Shown here one piece after another: positions 50,221 to 61,071 of a stretch of DNA of 64,000 bases. Position 1 is the stretch's first letter. Every line of letters begins with the position of its first letter. The notes beneath the pieces are model-generated. The model was not told the origin of the DNA and searched no databases. It was given only the letters and a program-made list of their open reading frames with translations. Origin of the DNA: Chloroflexota bacterium (lineage in GTDB: Bacteria > Chloroflexota > Anaerolineae > Anaerolineales > Anaerolineaceae); NCBI GenBank assembly GCA_016887485.1, contig CP069394.1, forward strand, positions 62,001 through 126,000, read 5' to 3'. Both the position numbers and the translations under genes were made by a program.

Positions 50221-52305
50221 ATGCATTTAAATATTCTTCAGGAAGTATTGAAAAAGTATCCTATTGCAGAAGATCTATATAATTTCCTTTTTCAAATTGA
50301 AACTGATGTAGAACTAACGGATTGTGAGTTTTATTTAAATTTTCCAATTTATAATAACCTTGAGGGACAAGTTTTTACAACCGATATATTATTGATCTCT
50401 CCTAAGTATGGGGTGATTGTTGTGGGATTATTTAATGATTCGGTTGAAAATGATCATAATAATCTAAGTAAAGTTGAAATGAAATCGAATAAAATTTTTA
50501 GTTTCATTTATTCGAAATTATTAAGAAATGATTTGTTGCGCAGTTCACGGACAGATTTGATTTTTCCTACAGAAATCTTCTTGTTTGCTCCTTTAATTAA
50601 GAATTTGAATTTTCAATCCACGAGTGATATTGAGATTTATAATTCAATTGATGGCGTTCAATCTTTTTTTACAACAAGAAATGATAGTTCATCAAGGCTT
50701 TCTGAGAGTTTATTTTTAGAATTAAAATCAACGATTGAAGGTGCTAAAGGCATAATTAGATTAAAAGAGAGACAATTTTCTGATGGTAAAACGAATTATA
50801 AAGGTCGGTTAGCCAATCTTACTGAATCTCAAATTGCTAATTTTGACCAGAAACAAAAAGATGGATTCATGCCCATTCTTGATGGTTTACAGAGAATTCG
50901 GGGTTTGGCAGGATCAGGAAAGACAGTAGTACTTGCTATGAAAGCAGCCTTGATGCATCTTTTATATCCGGATGCTCGAATTCTTTACACTTTTTATACA
51001 CGAAGTTTATATCAGCATATAAAAAGAATGATTACCAGGTTCTATCGGCAATTTGATGATAGGGATCCGGATTGGGATAAATTAAAGATAATGCATGCCT
51101 GGGGAGGTAAGAGTCAAGAGGGCGTATATTATAATGCCTGTCAATTTCATAATATGGAATCTCTCACCTTTTCTTCGGTAAAATTTAAATCTAATCATGA
51201 TCCTTTTGATTTTGTCTGTAATGATTTACTTAGTAAAACAACAATATTACCTATGTATGATTATGTACTTGTTGATGAAGGACAGGATTTCCCCGATTCA
51301 TTTATTAGGTTATGTGTTAAATTGGCAAGAGATTCACGAGTAGTGTATGCATATGACGAGCTTCAGACTATTTTTCAGATAAAAGCACCATCTCCAAAGG
51401 ATGTAATTGGCCCTGATATTGAGCTAAGTAGTGATATTGTCCTCGATAAATGTTATCGAAACCCGAGAGAGATATTATTATGTGCACATGCACTGGGTTT
51501 TGGTATTTATGGTGAAATACGACAGATGCTTGAAAATAAAGAGCATTGGGAAGATATTGGATATAGAGTAATTCGGGGTAATTTTCAAGAGGGTGATGAA
51601 ATTATTATTGAGCGTCCATTAGAAAATTCATTACCAATTATTTCAAATGAACAATCAAAAGAAGATATTGTTCAATGCACGGTATTTAGCGAATTCTTAG
51701 ATGAGATTAATTCAATTTGTTTAGGAATAGAGAAAGATATTGATGATGGACTCCGTCCAGATGATATTCTTGTTATCGTTGTCGATGATCGAAATGCAAG
51801 AGACTATTTAAGTGCTATTTCAAATAAGTTAGCTGAAAAGGATATTGCTTCCAACAATATTCATATAGACAGTTATGGAATAAAAGATTTTCAACAAGAG
51901 GGACGAGTGACTTTATCAACTGTACATAAGGCTAAAGGCAATGAAGCTTTTATGGTTTATATTGTGGGTGTTGATTCATTATTTGCTGGTGAGGCAAATG
52001 TTAGAGAGAGAAATATTCTTTTTTCAGCTATGACAAGAGCAAAAGGGTGGGTTCGGGTTTCTGGCATCGGGCGGACGGCGGAGATATGTAGTCAAGAAAT
52101 AAATAAAGCTCTAGAAAACTTCCCTTATTTAAGATTTGAATATCCAAGTGGCGATGAGTTAAACAAGATCAAGCGTGATTTAGAGGAAAAAGCTATAAGA
52201 AAGCAAAACGCTGAGAGAGCTTTGGAAAAAGCGATGAAATATTTTTCAGTTGAAGAGATTCAAGAAATTTTAGCTCAAAGATCAATAAATAAGGGAGAAT
52301 CATGA
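50221..52305 (+). CDS. SF1 (UvrD/Rep-like) helicase with degenerate NERD-like N-terminus
   Basis: A 694-residue protein. Residues about 1-190 resemble a NERD nuclease domain: Asp55 in TTDILLISPKYG is kept, but the catalytic E-x-K is replaced by Gly-Leu-Phe (VVGLFN, 67-72), so it is probably inactive. The helicase core follows: Q-motif-like LTESQIANFDQ (200-210), P-loop GLAGSGKT (228-235), Walker B VDEGQDFP (351-358), the SF1 motif TLSTVHKAKGNEAF, and motif VI RNILFSAMTRAKGW. It should translocate on or unwind single-stranded nucleic acid using ATP. The C-terminus is a charged coil. The DNA is much more AT-rich than the flanking genes. The partner gene starts within about 25 bases. Confidence 0.8.
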   Translation: MHLNILQEVLKKYPIAEDLYNFLFQIETDVELTDCEFYLNFPIYNNLEGQVFTTDILLISPKYGVIVVGLFNDSVENDHNNLSKVEMKSNKIFSFIYSKLLRNDLLRSSRTDLIFPTEIFLFAPLIKNLNFQSTSDIEIYNSIDGVQSFFTTRNDSSSRLSESLFLELKSTIEGAKGIIRLKERQFSDGKTNYKGRLANLTESQIANFDQKQKDGFMPILDGLQRIRGLAGSGKTVVLAMKAALMHLLYPDARILYTFYTRSLYQHIKRMITRFYRQFDDRDPDWDKLKIMHAWGGKSQEGVYYNACQFHNMESLTFSSVKFKSNHDPFDFVCNDLLSKTTILPMYDYVLVDEGQDFPDSFIRLCVKLARDSRVVYAYDELQTIFQIKAPSPKDVIGPDIELSSDIVLDKCYRNPREILLCAHALGFGIYGEIRQMLENKEHWEDIGYRVIRGNFQEGDEIIIERPLENSLPIISNEQSKEDIVQCTVFSEFLDEINSICLGIEKDIDDGLRPDDILVIVVDDRNARDYLSAISNKLAEKDIASNNIHIDSYGIKDFQQEGRVTLSTVHKAKGNEAFMVYIVGVDSLFAGEANVRERNILFSAMTRAKGWVRVSGIGRTAEICSQEINKALENFPYLRFEYPSGDELNKIKRDLEEKAIRKQNAERALEKAMKYFSVEEIQEILAQRSINKGES

Positions 52306-52327
52306 AGAATTGTTGGAAAAGACAATA

Positions 52328-53011
52328 ATGAATCGTGGGCTTGTTGAAACAGAAATCAATGATGCATGGACATTATTAAAAAGATTAGGACTTGGTAAAG
52401 ATCGTGAATATCACCCTGGTACTCCTAGTAATCCAGCAGCACTCTTCAGACGATTAACCTATCAAGATTATTGGAGTACATCTTTCAATGAGCATTATTA
52501 TAATTTTCTTCTTTTCGATAATTCCATAATTGACTTTCGGTTTAATTCGTTTAGACCATTAAATTTCACTTATTCCTATATTGAGTGTCCCTATATTTTT
52601 GTGACATTTTTTGATTATGTGAAGAATTTAGATATTGAGATAGATTCGCAAGACTACCAAGAATTGGAGTGGGATCTGAAAAAAGCTTATGATATGGAGG
52701 GCCAAGACCAAGAATTAAAATTGACTGTCACACCGATTAGATATGATTTCGCCCCCGAAATATATACTTTAGATGTCCATCCCGCATCACATTTCCATTT
52801 GGGATTCAAAAATGAGATAAGAATTGGTACAAAGAGAATATTACATCCATTATCATTCATTCTCTTTGTACTTAGGCATTGTTATCCAAATAAGTGGATT
52901 GAGTTCATTTCAATTGATCAATATATTAAGTTTCTACCATTAATTAGAGATTCTTTAGATGAAATAGATGCCTCTATCTTTTTTAATGAAAAAGAAATGA
53001 TCCTCGAATAA
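52328..53011 (+). CDS. DUF2290-like protein paired with the SF1 helicase
   Basis: A 227-residue protein that looks like DUF2290, a family of unknown function often found beside an SF1 helicase in defence-like contexts. The match is from recollection of pattern (LFRRLTYQDYWSTSFNEHYYNFLLFDN, TPIRYDFAP, HPASHFHLGF, HPLSFILFVLRHCYPNKWI), not a search. No catalytic motif is obvious; the conserved His-rich and aromatic stretch HPASHFHLG is the best candidate site. It follows the helicase stop by 22 bases; the ATG at 52328 has a weak ribosome site, and TTG at 52310 (with GGGAG 12 bases upstream) is a fair alternative. Composition is as AT-rich as the helicase gene. Confidence 0.65.
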   Translation: MNRGLVETEINDAWTLLKRLGLGKDREYHPGTPSNPAALFRRLTYQDYWSTSFNEHYYNFLLFDNSIIDFRFNSFRPLNFTYSYIECPYIFVTFFDYVKNLDIEIDSQDYQELEWDLKKAYDMEGQDQELKLTVTPIRYDFAPEIYTLDVHPASHFHLGFKNEIRIGTKRILHPLSFILFVLRHCYPNKWIEFISIDQYIKFLPLIRDSLDEIDASIFFNEKEMILE

Positions 53012-53256
53012 ACATCTAATATGGAAGAATACGGTTTTTCTATTAATATTTTGTCTTTGGATTGTTGCAGGTTCTTTAACCGTTGTCTGTAATAATCGAC
53101 CGTAATATTCTAAGGCGTCTCATTTCATTGTATAATTTCTCCTAACCAAGCTAATCATGTTAGCCGCAGGAGAAGGAGGGAAATGGTCCATCACACACAG
53201 CACACGAAATCATTCTTACATTGAACAACATTTAGTGGGAAATCATGGGAGAAACG

Positions 53257-53844
53257 ATGCATAAAAAAGTTCTGATGGTTGGAATCCTGGTTACGATATT
53301 CTTGGTGACAACTGGATGCGGTTTGTTTGATCAGATCGGTCAAAGCATCGGCTAAAAAACGCCAACGAATACCGAAGTGCCCGAGGATACGGCTACGCCG
53401 ATCCCGACTTCGACCGCAACGGTAACTGTGACGCCGACAGTTACCAACACGTTACCACCGACGGAGACGAGCACGCCGACGGAGCCCCCGTTTATCAAAG
53501 CCAGTGATATCAGCCTTGATGACTTAGGAGAAAAAATCCAGGTTTGTGGTCAGGTCACAGATTACGAAGAAATCTACTGCCCGAGCTGCGTCTATGGGTT
53601 TTATTCCTATCTCACACTGGATGATAACTTCTACATCATTTCGTATGAGTGGACCTTTGGCGAGGGCTGGATTGGTTCGTATATCACCGTGAAAGACACC
53701 GTGGAACAAATGGGGAGCAATCCGATATTTGTCTTCGGTGGCACAGAGGGCTGGGATGAGACGGAATGTGAGCTCATGCCAGATGGGTCACTCTCCTGCG
53801 TGGGAGGGAACTACTTCTTGAATGTTCCCAACTGCTCTTATTAG
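53257..53844 (+). pseudogene. Lipoprotein gene interrupted by in-frame TAA
   Basis: ATG at 53257 with GGGAG upstream opens a lipoprotein signal peptide (HKKVLMVGILVTIFLVTTGC; lipobox Cys at residue 21). Twelve codons later TAA (53353-53355) interrupts, after SIG. The same frame then continues without further stops through a Thr/Pro-rich linker (TPTNTEVPEDTATPIP) and a globular end (about 110 residues, four or more Cys, GEKIQVCGQVTDYEE) to 53844. The whole is one gene of about 195 codons with a nonsense change, not two genes. A GTG at 53377 could start a fragment, but it has no export signal. The gap at 53012-53256 holds a TATAAT, a short hairpin, and a 13-codon ORF with a strong ribosome site. 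Confidence 0.7.
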
Positions 53845-53852
53845 AAAATGAA

Positions 53853-53874
53853 AGGTGGGCCTTGCGGCCCACCT
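53853..53874. terminator. Convergent terminator
   Basis: AGGTGGGCC (53853-53861) pairs with GGCCCACCT (53866-53874) around a TTGC loop, placed between the convergent lipoprotein and radical-SAM genes. The T flank is short. Confidence 0.6.
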
Positions 53875-53883
53875 TATTCATAC

Positions 53884-55617
53884 CTATTTTTTACCCTTCT
53901 TTTTTGGCCGCCGGTGCTCTTCCGGCAACTCACCGCGTCCGGTGATCACTTCTTTTTGGCGTTGTTTGGCGGCGGGGTTCTTTTCCACAAATAATGTCTC
54001 TCCGGTGAAGGGGTCCTTGCCGGTGTAATACATCACGCTGGCGTAGGTGGAGGGCGTGGGGGTGAAAACCTGGACCTGTTCGGGCAGGATCCCGAGTTGG
54101 CTGCTGGCGAATTTCTTCAATTCCTGCATATCCGTCATCGTGCAGCCTGGATAGGCGGCGATCAGGTAATAGCTGAGGTATTGTTTGCGTTTGACATCCG
54201 TTCCCAGTGCATCAAAGCGCTCTTTGAATGCCAGGAGGCTACCGGTGTCCGGTTTGCGCATCCGTTTGAGGATTTCAGGGTCGGTGTGCTCGGGGGCCAC
54301 TCGCAGCTGGCCGGAGACGTGATGGCGGACCAGCTCGCGCAGGTAGGCTTGCCCATGTTCCTCATCCGAGAGGATCAGGTCATAGCGTAATCCCGAACCG
54401 ACAAAGACCTTCTTAACGCCTTTGATCTGGCGAATTTTGCGCATCATGTCGGTCTGCTTGCTGTGATCCACGGGGAGAACCGGACAGACCTCGGGGTAGA
54501 TGCAGGATTTATCGAGACAGGGTCCCTTGCGCAGTTTGACCGGGCATTCGTAACCATACATGTTGGCGGTTGGGGCGGAGAGGTCGGTGATGAAACCGGT
54601 GAAGTCGGGCAGGTGGGTGATTGTCCTGGCTTCGTCGAGGATCGAGGCTTCGCTGCGCCACTGCACCGTGCGGCCTTCATGGACCGCTATGGCGCAGAAG
54701 TTACATTCGCCATAACAACCGCGATGGGTGGGAATGGAGTAGCGGATCGTCTCCAGGGCCTTGACCTTGCCCTGTTTGGCGTAGTAGGGGTGCTGGTCAC
54801 GCTCAAAATCGAGGCCGTAAACATGATCCAGTTCTTCCTGGGTCAGGTGCGGATAAGGTGGGTTTTGGATCAGGTAGCGGTTGCCGTGTGCTTGGGCCAG
54901 GCCATGGGCGTTGAGTGGGTCATTGTTGCGATAGAAGACGTGGAACATCTCGGTGAAGGCATCCTTATCCTTGCTCACTAATTCATAGGATGGCAGTTCC
55001 AGGTAGCCTTCGGGAATCTCGGTGCCGTTATAACAAAGGCCGCGGATTTTGGTCGGGTCGCTGCCCTCTTCGAGTGTTTTGGCAAATTCCAGGACGCTGC
55101 CTTCCGCCATGCCATAGAGCAGGTAGTCGGCTTTGGCATCAAAGAGGACAGACCGGCGGATTTTGTCGGTCCAGAAGTCGTAATGTGCCACCCGGCGCAG
55201 GCTGGCTTCAATCCCGCCCAACATGATCGGGACGGTGTTCTTGAAGTAGCGGCGGATCTGGTTGGCATAGACCAGGGTGGCCCGGTTGGGGCGTTTGGTG
55301 TTGCGGCCACCGGGGGTGTAGTCATCCGCGCGGCGGGGACGGCCGGTGGCGGTGTAGTTGGCAACCATCGAGTCGATGCTGCCGGCGGAGACGCCCCAGA
55401 AGAGCCGCGGCTCTCCCAGGCGGGTGATGTCATCGGGTGATTGGGTGTCGGGTTGAGCGATGATGCCAACTTTATAGCCTGCTTCCTGCAGGACCTTGCC
55501 GATCACGGCCACGCCAATGAAGGGTGAGTCGATGTAGGAATCACCGGTGATGAGAATGACATCCAGTTTATCCCAGCCAAGTTTGTCGAGTTCGGCTCGG
55601 GTAGTAGGTAAGAACAT
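53884..55617 (-). CDS. YgiQ-family radical SAM protein
   Basis: A 577-residue UPF0313/YgiQ protein. The N-terminal part (about 1-290) resembles a cobalamin-binding-like flavodoxin fold (VILITGDSYIDSPFIGVAVIGKVLQEAGYKVGII). The radical SAM cluster is in HRGCYGECNFCAIAVHEG (CxxxCxxC). The C-terminal domain ends with a Lys/Arg-rich tail (HRRPKKKGKK). Its substrate is not established. The enzyme is commonly found as a single gene, and that is so here. The protein appears complete. Confidence 0.88.
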   Translation of the reverse strand: MFLPTTRAELDKLGWDKLDVILITGDSYIDSPFIGVAVIGKVLQEAGYKVGIIAQPDTQSPDDITRLGEPRLFWGVSAGSIDSMVANYTATGRPRRADDYTPGGRNTKRPNRATLVYANQIRRYFKNTVPIMLGGIEASLRRVAHYDFWTDKIRRSVLFDAKADYLLYGMAEGSVLEFAKTLEEGSDPTKIRGLCYNGTEIPEGYLELPSYELVSKDKDAFTEMFHVFYRNNDPLNAHGLAQAHGNRYLIQNPPYPHLTQEELDHVYGLDFERDQHPYYAKQGKVKALETIRYSIPTHRGCYGECNFCAIAVHEGRTVQWRSEASILDEARTITHLPDFTGFITDLSAPTANMYGYECPVKLRKGPCLDKSCIYPEVCPVLPVDHSKQTDMMRKIRQIKGVKKVFVGSGLRYDLILSDEEHGQAYLRELVRHHVSGQLRVAPEHTDPEILKRMRKPDTGSLLAFKERFDALGTDVKRKQYLSYYLIAAYPGCTMTDMQELKKFASSQLGILPEQVQVFTPTPSTYASVMYYTGKDPFTGETLFVEKNPAAKQRQKEVITGRGELPEEHRRPKKKGKK

Positions 55618-55729
55618 AGCATGCCTTTGGTTAATTAGAGTATCTCGTGATTGTACCGCTAAGGTGGGGATTGGGGTATGGGGAGATCAGGTTGATAGGA
55701 AAGCCAGTCATAATGTGATTATTTTTAAC

Positions 55730-56256
55730 CCCTTCCACTCCTAAGGGGAAGGGTGCCGAAGGCGGAATGGGGTCACGTTCCTCGCAACATACAGGACTTC
55801 TTCGAGGATAAGGGAACCTGGTTCATCATTGCGAGCTTGCGACATCGTCCCCGAAGCGAAGCGGAGTGGGAAGCAATCTGATCTTTGTTGATATTGGATG
55901 ATCTGCAGATGTAAATAATAAAAGAAGATTGCTTCGTCAGCCTTCGGCTCCCTCGCAATGACAAGAAAAGGAATTGTAGATTGCCTCCACTTCGCCGTCC
56001 TTCGGGGACTGAGTCGGTCTTCGCAATGATAAGGTAATCTTGTTTGTCATTGCGAGCTTGCGACATCGTCCCCGAAGCGAAGCCGGGTAGGAAACAATCT
56101 GATCTTTGTTGATATTGGATGATCTGCAGATGTAAATAATAAAAGAAGATTGCTTCGTTCCTCGCAATGACAAAGAAGGAGAAATGATAGATTGCTCCCC
56201 ACTTCGCTGTGCTTCGGGGACCGTGTTATCTGCCTTCAGCTTCCTCGCAATGACAG
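55730..56256. repeat. Second cluster of the GCGAAGCAATC-type palindrome
   Basis: Two related copies start at 55826 and 56047, 221 bases apart. Each begins TCATTGCGAGCTTGCGACATCG and ends with GATTGCTTCG and CTCGCAATGACA. Their centres (GATCTTTGTTGATATTGG and following) are nearly identical to each other but differ from the centres at 38.4-39.2 kb. A third, partial copy follows to about 56.25 kb. Only the outer arms are shared with the 186-bp repeat, so this is a dispersed family. No gene is seen from 55618 to 56346. Confidence 0.75.
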
Positions 56257-56346
56257 AATTAAACGAATCCCCATGAAAATCTAAGGTCTGTCCAACTTGT
56301 TTTGCAATACACTAAGGACAATCAAATTACGAAACGGAGCAAAATA

Positions 56347-56547
56347 ATGAGACACATGCATCCCCATCATTTCCACCACATCCATCGTGGTTTTCGCCAT
56401 GGTTATCGGCGGATCTATCGGCGCCCCGGCCGGTTGCTGGGGTTGATTGGTCTGACTGCCCTGGGTTACAGTTTGTTGAACCGTAACCGGTACAATCAGG
56501 CGCCACAGAATGGGACGGTTTACAACGATCCCAATAATGAGTGGTAA
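56347..56547 (+). CDS. Small His/Arg-rich protein with a hydrophobic helix
   Basis: A 66-residue protein starting at the ATG 56347, with GGAG eight bases upstream. The N-terminus is unusually rich in His and Arg (RHMHPHHFHHIHRGFRHGYR), followed by a helix (LLGLIGLTALGYSLL) and a polar Asn-rich tail. It may bind metal or nucleic acid at the membrane; I do not recognise a family. The bases before it are a palindrome cluster, and a strong terminator follows. It is real by its ribosome site and terminator, but this is not certain. Confidence 0.5.
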   Translation: MRHMHPHHFHHIHRGFRHGYRRIYRRPGRLLGLIGLTALGYSLLNRNRYNQAPQNGTVYNDPNNEW

Positions 56548-56568
56548 ATTTGGGAAAATTTAATAAAA

Positions 56569-56597
56569 AATGCCCTCCGATTATACCGGAGGGCATT
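56569..56597. terminator. Terminator between small protein and yjbQ
   Basis: AATGCCCTCCG (56569-56579) pairs with CGGAGGGCATT (56587-56597) around an eight-base centre, with AT-rich flanks; usable by both convergent genes. Confidence 0.8.
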
Positions 56598-56618
56598 CTG
56601 ATTTAATTTTATTCGGTT

Positions 56619-57038
56619 TTATTCCCCGATGATCTTGATCAGGGCTCGTTTTTGACGACGGCCATCAAATTCATAGTAGAAAATCTGCTCCCAGGGGCCA
56701 AAATCAAGCCGTCCTTTGGTAATTGCCACCACAACCTCGCGGCCCATGACCTGGCGCTTGAGATGGGCATCGGCGTTATCCTCACCGGTGCGATTATGCC
56801 GGTATTGGCTCTCGGGGGCATGTGGGGCCAGCTCCTCCAGCCAGTCATCATAGTCCTGATGCAGGCCGGATTCGTCATCATTGATGAAAACCGATGCGGT
56901 GATGTGCATCGCGTTCACCAGGCAAAGCCCTTCGGTGATCTCACTTTCCAGCATGGCTTCCTGGACATATGGCGTGATGTTCACCAGACCCCTGCGGGCT
57001 GGGATTTCAAACCAGAGTTCTTTGCGGAAAGATTTCAT
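56619..57038 (-). CDS. YjbQ/UPF0047 family protein
   Basis: A 139-residue YjbQ protein. The family pattern is seen in [28 protein letters not shown], the His/Asn-rich [24 protein letters not shown], and [18 protein letters not shown]. Family members show thiamine-phosphate synthase side activity in vitro, but their true role is not known. The conserved His, Asn, Asp and Glu residues line the metal site. It is next to a lipoprotein gene on the same strand, but the gap gives no clear sign of an operon. Confidence 0.85.
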   Translation of the reverse strand: MKSFRKELWFEIPARRGLVNITPYVQEAMLESEITEGLCLVNAMHITASVFINDDESGLHQDYDDWLEELAPHAPESQYRHNRTGEDNADAHLKRQVMGREVVVAITKGRLDFGPWEQIFYYEFDGRRQKRALIKIIGE

Positions 57039-57066
57039 ATTGCTGCCTTTCTCAGGTTTGGATTGG

Positions 57067-57966
57067 TTATGGTTTAACTTTGAAAGAGGCCATCATCTCA
57101 TCCAGCAGGGCCAGGTTGGGTGTGAAATTTTCATCGCTCTGACCGTTGAGCGTCTGGAGCAGGCCAACAATGTAGTTGTCCCAATTCTGGTCAAAAGCCA
57201 TCCAGTCATCTACGGTGGTTGCACCATCGTCCGGCAGGATAGGATTGGTCACAGGCAGCACGGCTGAGATGTAATATTGGCCGTCGCTGGTGAGTCCCTG
57301 GTAGGTATAAAAGAGGTTCTGGTTATCGGCTGGATAGAGTGCTTGTCCATACATACTCAGATAACGCACGCCGCTGCCGTTCTGGAAATCAAAATAAGTG
57401 ACCTTGGCCGTGAAGATCTGGGCTGCATTCCAGATGGGCAGAAAGGGCAGATCACCTGAGGAACCGCCGGATGGGTGATTGGCTAAGGCCCATTCCAGGT
57501 CATCAATGATGTTGGAGGCCATGGTACTGATCGAACGGAATTCTGCCACCGGATAGACATTGATCACTGGGGTGTGGAAATGGTTGCTGACGGCATAACC
57601 ATTGATGCTAAATTCATAGTAGGTGGGGTAGGTATCTCCTGGCATATAATCCTCGCCGAGGTTCTGACCGGGAATAATGGCAGGAGAAAAAGCCGCTGCG
57701 ATGCTCGGATCAAAGGAGAAGCTGATCCCTTCATAGGAAACATCCGGAGCGGGAGGTGCTTCCGTTTCGATAGGAGTGTCCTGGGTGAGGTAATCGAGGG
57801 CGATTTGAGTCTGCTGTAATGCCACCCGGGTTTGTTCCAGTTGCACGCTTTCCTGATCGCTGGAGCCACCCAGGTTGATGCCGCAAGCCAAGGTGGAGAG
57901 TGCCAGAAATAACATGGCCAGGGTAGAAAGCAGGATTGGTTTTGGATGATTGCGTGTGTCGTTCAT
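57067..57966 (-). CDS. Lipoprotein of unknown function
   Basis: A 299-residue exported protein with a lipobox (LALSTLAC, Cys about residue 28), a short coiled stretch ([22 protein letters not shown]), an acidic Pro/Glu linker, and a beta-rich domain from about residue 80 ([17 protein letters not shown]) to the end. The domain has no family that I recognise. GGGAG lies nine bases before the ATG at 57966; the TTG at 57975 is less likely. It is probably on the cell surface. It is the partner of yjbQ in the same direction, but this may be chance. Confidence 0.65.
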   Translation of the reverse strand: MNDTRNHPKPILLSTLAMLFLALSTLACGINLGGSSDQESVQLEQTRVALQQTQIALDYLTQDTPIETEAPPAPDVSYEGISFSFDPSIAAAFSPAIIPGQNLGEDYMPGDTYPTYYEFSINGYAVSNHFHTPVINVYPVAEFRSISTMASNIIDDLEWALANHPSGGSSGDLPFLPIWNAAQIFTAKVTYFDFQNGSGVRYLSMYGQALYPADNQNLFYTYQGLTSDGQYYISAVLPVTNPILPDDGATTVDDWMAFDQNWDNYIVGLLQTLNGQSDENFTPNLALLDEMMASFKVKP

Positions 57967-58128
57967 AAGATTCAACTCCCGATGATTTTTTAGTCTGGAT
58001 ATAGATTATTGTATATGATTTTATCGTTACGACGAATAAGGAAGGGGCTAAATTGGATAATTACTCAACGCGTTTAGCGGCTGAACGGCTTTATTGAAAA
58101 TAAATAAGTTTGTGACATAATAAAGATA

Positions 58129-59112
58129 ATGATATTTGGTCGTGAACCAACTCCAATTTTTATCTGTGGTCATCCCAAAGCTGGTACAAGTCTATTAACA
58201 TCATTATTGGATGGTCATCCAGAAATGGTTGTCTATCCGGAGGAAACTTTATTCTTCCGGCGCTTTCTCCCTGCAATTGGGGGGAAGAGCATCAGTGAAA
58301 AACTGGCTTTGGCTGATGAACTACTTATCCATATCTTCCAGTGGAATCAGGAAGAACCTCCTGAGCACCAAAAAGACTACCCGGATCGAGATTACAGTGA
58401 CATTGATTTTGATAAGGTGCATCAGACATTGGCAGAACTGATCCCTTCTGGCGAGGCGTCGGATAAGGTTTTCCTGGAGGCTGCGCTTCAGGCTTTCGGG
58501 CAGGTATCAGGTTCATTAATTACGGAGACTCACTATTGGGTGGAGAAGACCCCTTATAACGAGTTCTATGCCGATAAAATCTTTGAGTGGTGGCCGGGAG
58601 CCAAGTGTGTGCATGTTATCCGAGATCCGCGAGACAATTTCATATCATATAAGCTAAAACAACCCGACTGGAATGCAAAGATTTTTGCCTGGAACTGGGT
58701 ACGTTCCACCCGAGCAGGTCTGGCCAACCAGGCGAAATATGGCGGTGACCGCTATTTCCTGATCCAATTTGAAGAGCTGTTGCGTAATCCGGAATATGAA
58801 ACCCGGCGTCTGGCTGAGTTTCTTGGCTTGGACTGGGATGAATCGTTGCTGCAGCCCACTCGCGTTGGGGATTCTTGGCGGGGTAATTCAATGTTCGATG
58901 ATAAATTCCAGGCAATCAGCATGGACCCGATTGATCGCTGGAAAGATCTGATCTCAACTTTCGATTTGGCCATCGTTCAGGCAATTGCCGATCGTGCAAT
59001 GACGGCGGTGGGTTATGAGCTGGCAGAAATCCCCATGGGTGACCTCAGCATTCAAGAGAAGGTTCGGGTTTTGAGGGAAAGAGCAGTTGCCAGGCTGAAA
59101 AACGCCTTATAA
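58129..59112 (+). CDS. PAPS-dependent sulfotransferase
   Basis: A 327-residue sulfotransferase-fold protein. The 5'-phosphosulfate loop is FICGHPKAGTSLLTSLLDGHPEM and the 3'-phosphate site is the VIRDPRDNFISYKL segment, followed by ALWNWVRST-like FAWNWVRSTRAG. It should move sulfate from PAPS onto a glycan, lipid or protein; the acceptor cannot be read. A TTGAAA (58094-58099) - 16 bases - CATAAT (58116-58121) promoter puts the transcript start at the ATG, so the mRNA may be leaderless. A gene for making PAPS follows 140 bases downstream. Confidence 0.85.
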   Translation: MIFGREPTPIFICGHPKAGTSLLTSLLDGHPEMVVYPEETLFFRRFLPAIGGKSISEKLALADELLIHIFQWNQEEPPEHQKDYPDRDYSDIDFDKVHQTLAELIPSGEASDKVFLEAALQAFGQVSGSLITETHYWVEKTPYNEFYADKIFEWWPGAKCVHVIRDPRDNFISYKLKQPDWNAKIFAWNWVRSTRAGLANQAKYGGDRYFLIQFEELLRNPEYETRRLAEFLGLDWDESLLQPTRVGDSWRGNSMFDDKFQAISMDPIDRWKDLISTFDLAIVQAIADRAMTAVGYELAEIPMGDLSIQEKVRVLRERAVARLKNAL

Positions 59113-59246
59113 GGTCTTCATCTGAGAAAAAATATATTTTGGGCAGGGTCTAATACATCCGCGCAAACAATGACAATCTTCAGATAGACCAATTGACTGG
59201 ATGTGTTAGAATTAATCGGTTTCACTCTCGAGAAAAGGAAATTTGA

Positions 59247-60986
<1,740 letters not shown>

Positions 60987-61011
60987 ATCCCAATATTTTA
61001 CATAAGAATAG

Positions 61012-61042
61012 AGGCTGCTCCCGAAAGAGAGCAGCCTTTTTC
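61012..61042 (+). terminator. Terminator after the PAPS synthase
   Basis: AGGCTGCTC (61012-61020) pairs with GAGCAGCCT (61029-61037), followed by TTTTC. Confidence 0.85.
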
Positions 61043-61071
61043 TTTTATTGGTGATTATTAGCTAGAGCGGA

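Noticed and set aside
50221-53011. Gabija or other named helicase-based defence system
   Set aside because: No OLD/TOPRIM nuclease gene is present and the second gene has no similarity to known partners, so I left it as a candidate of its own kind.
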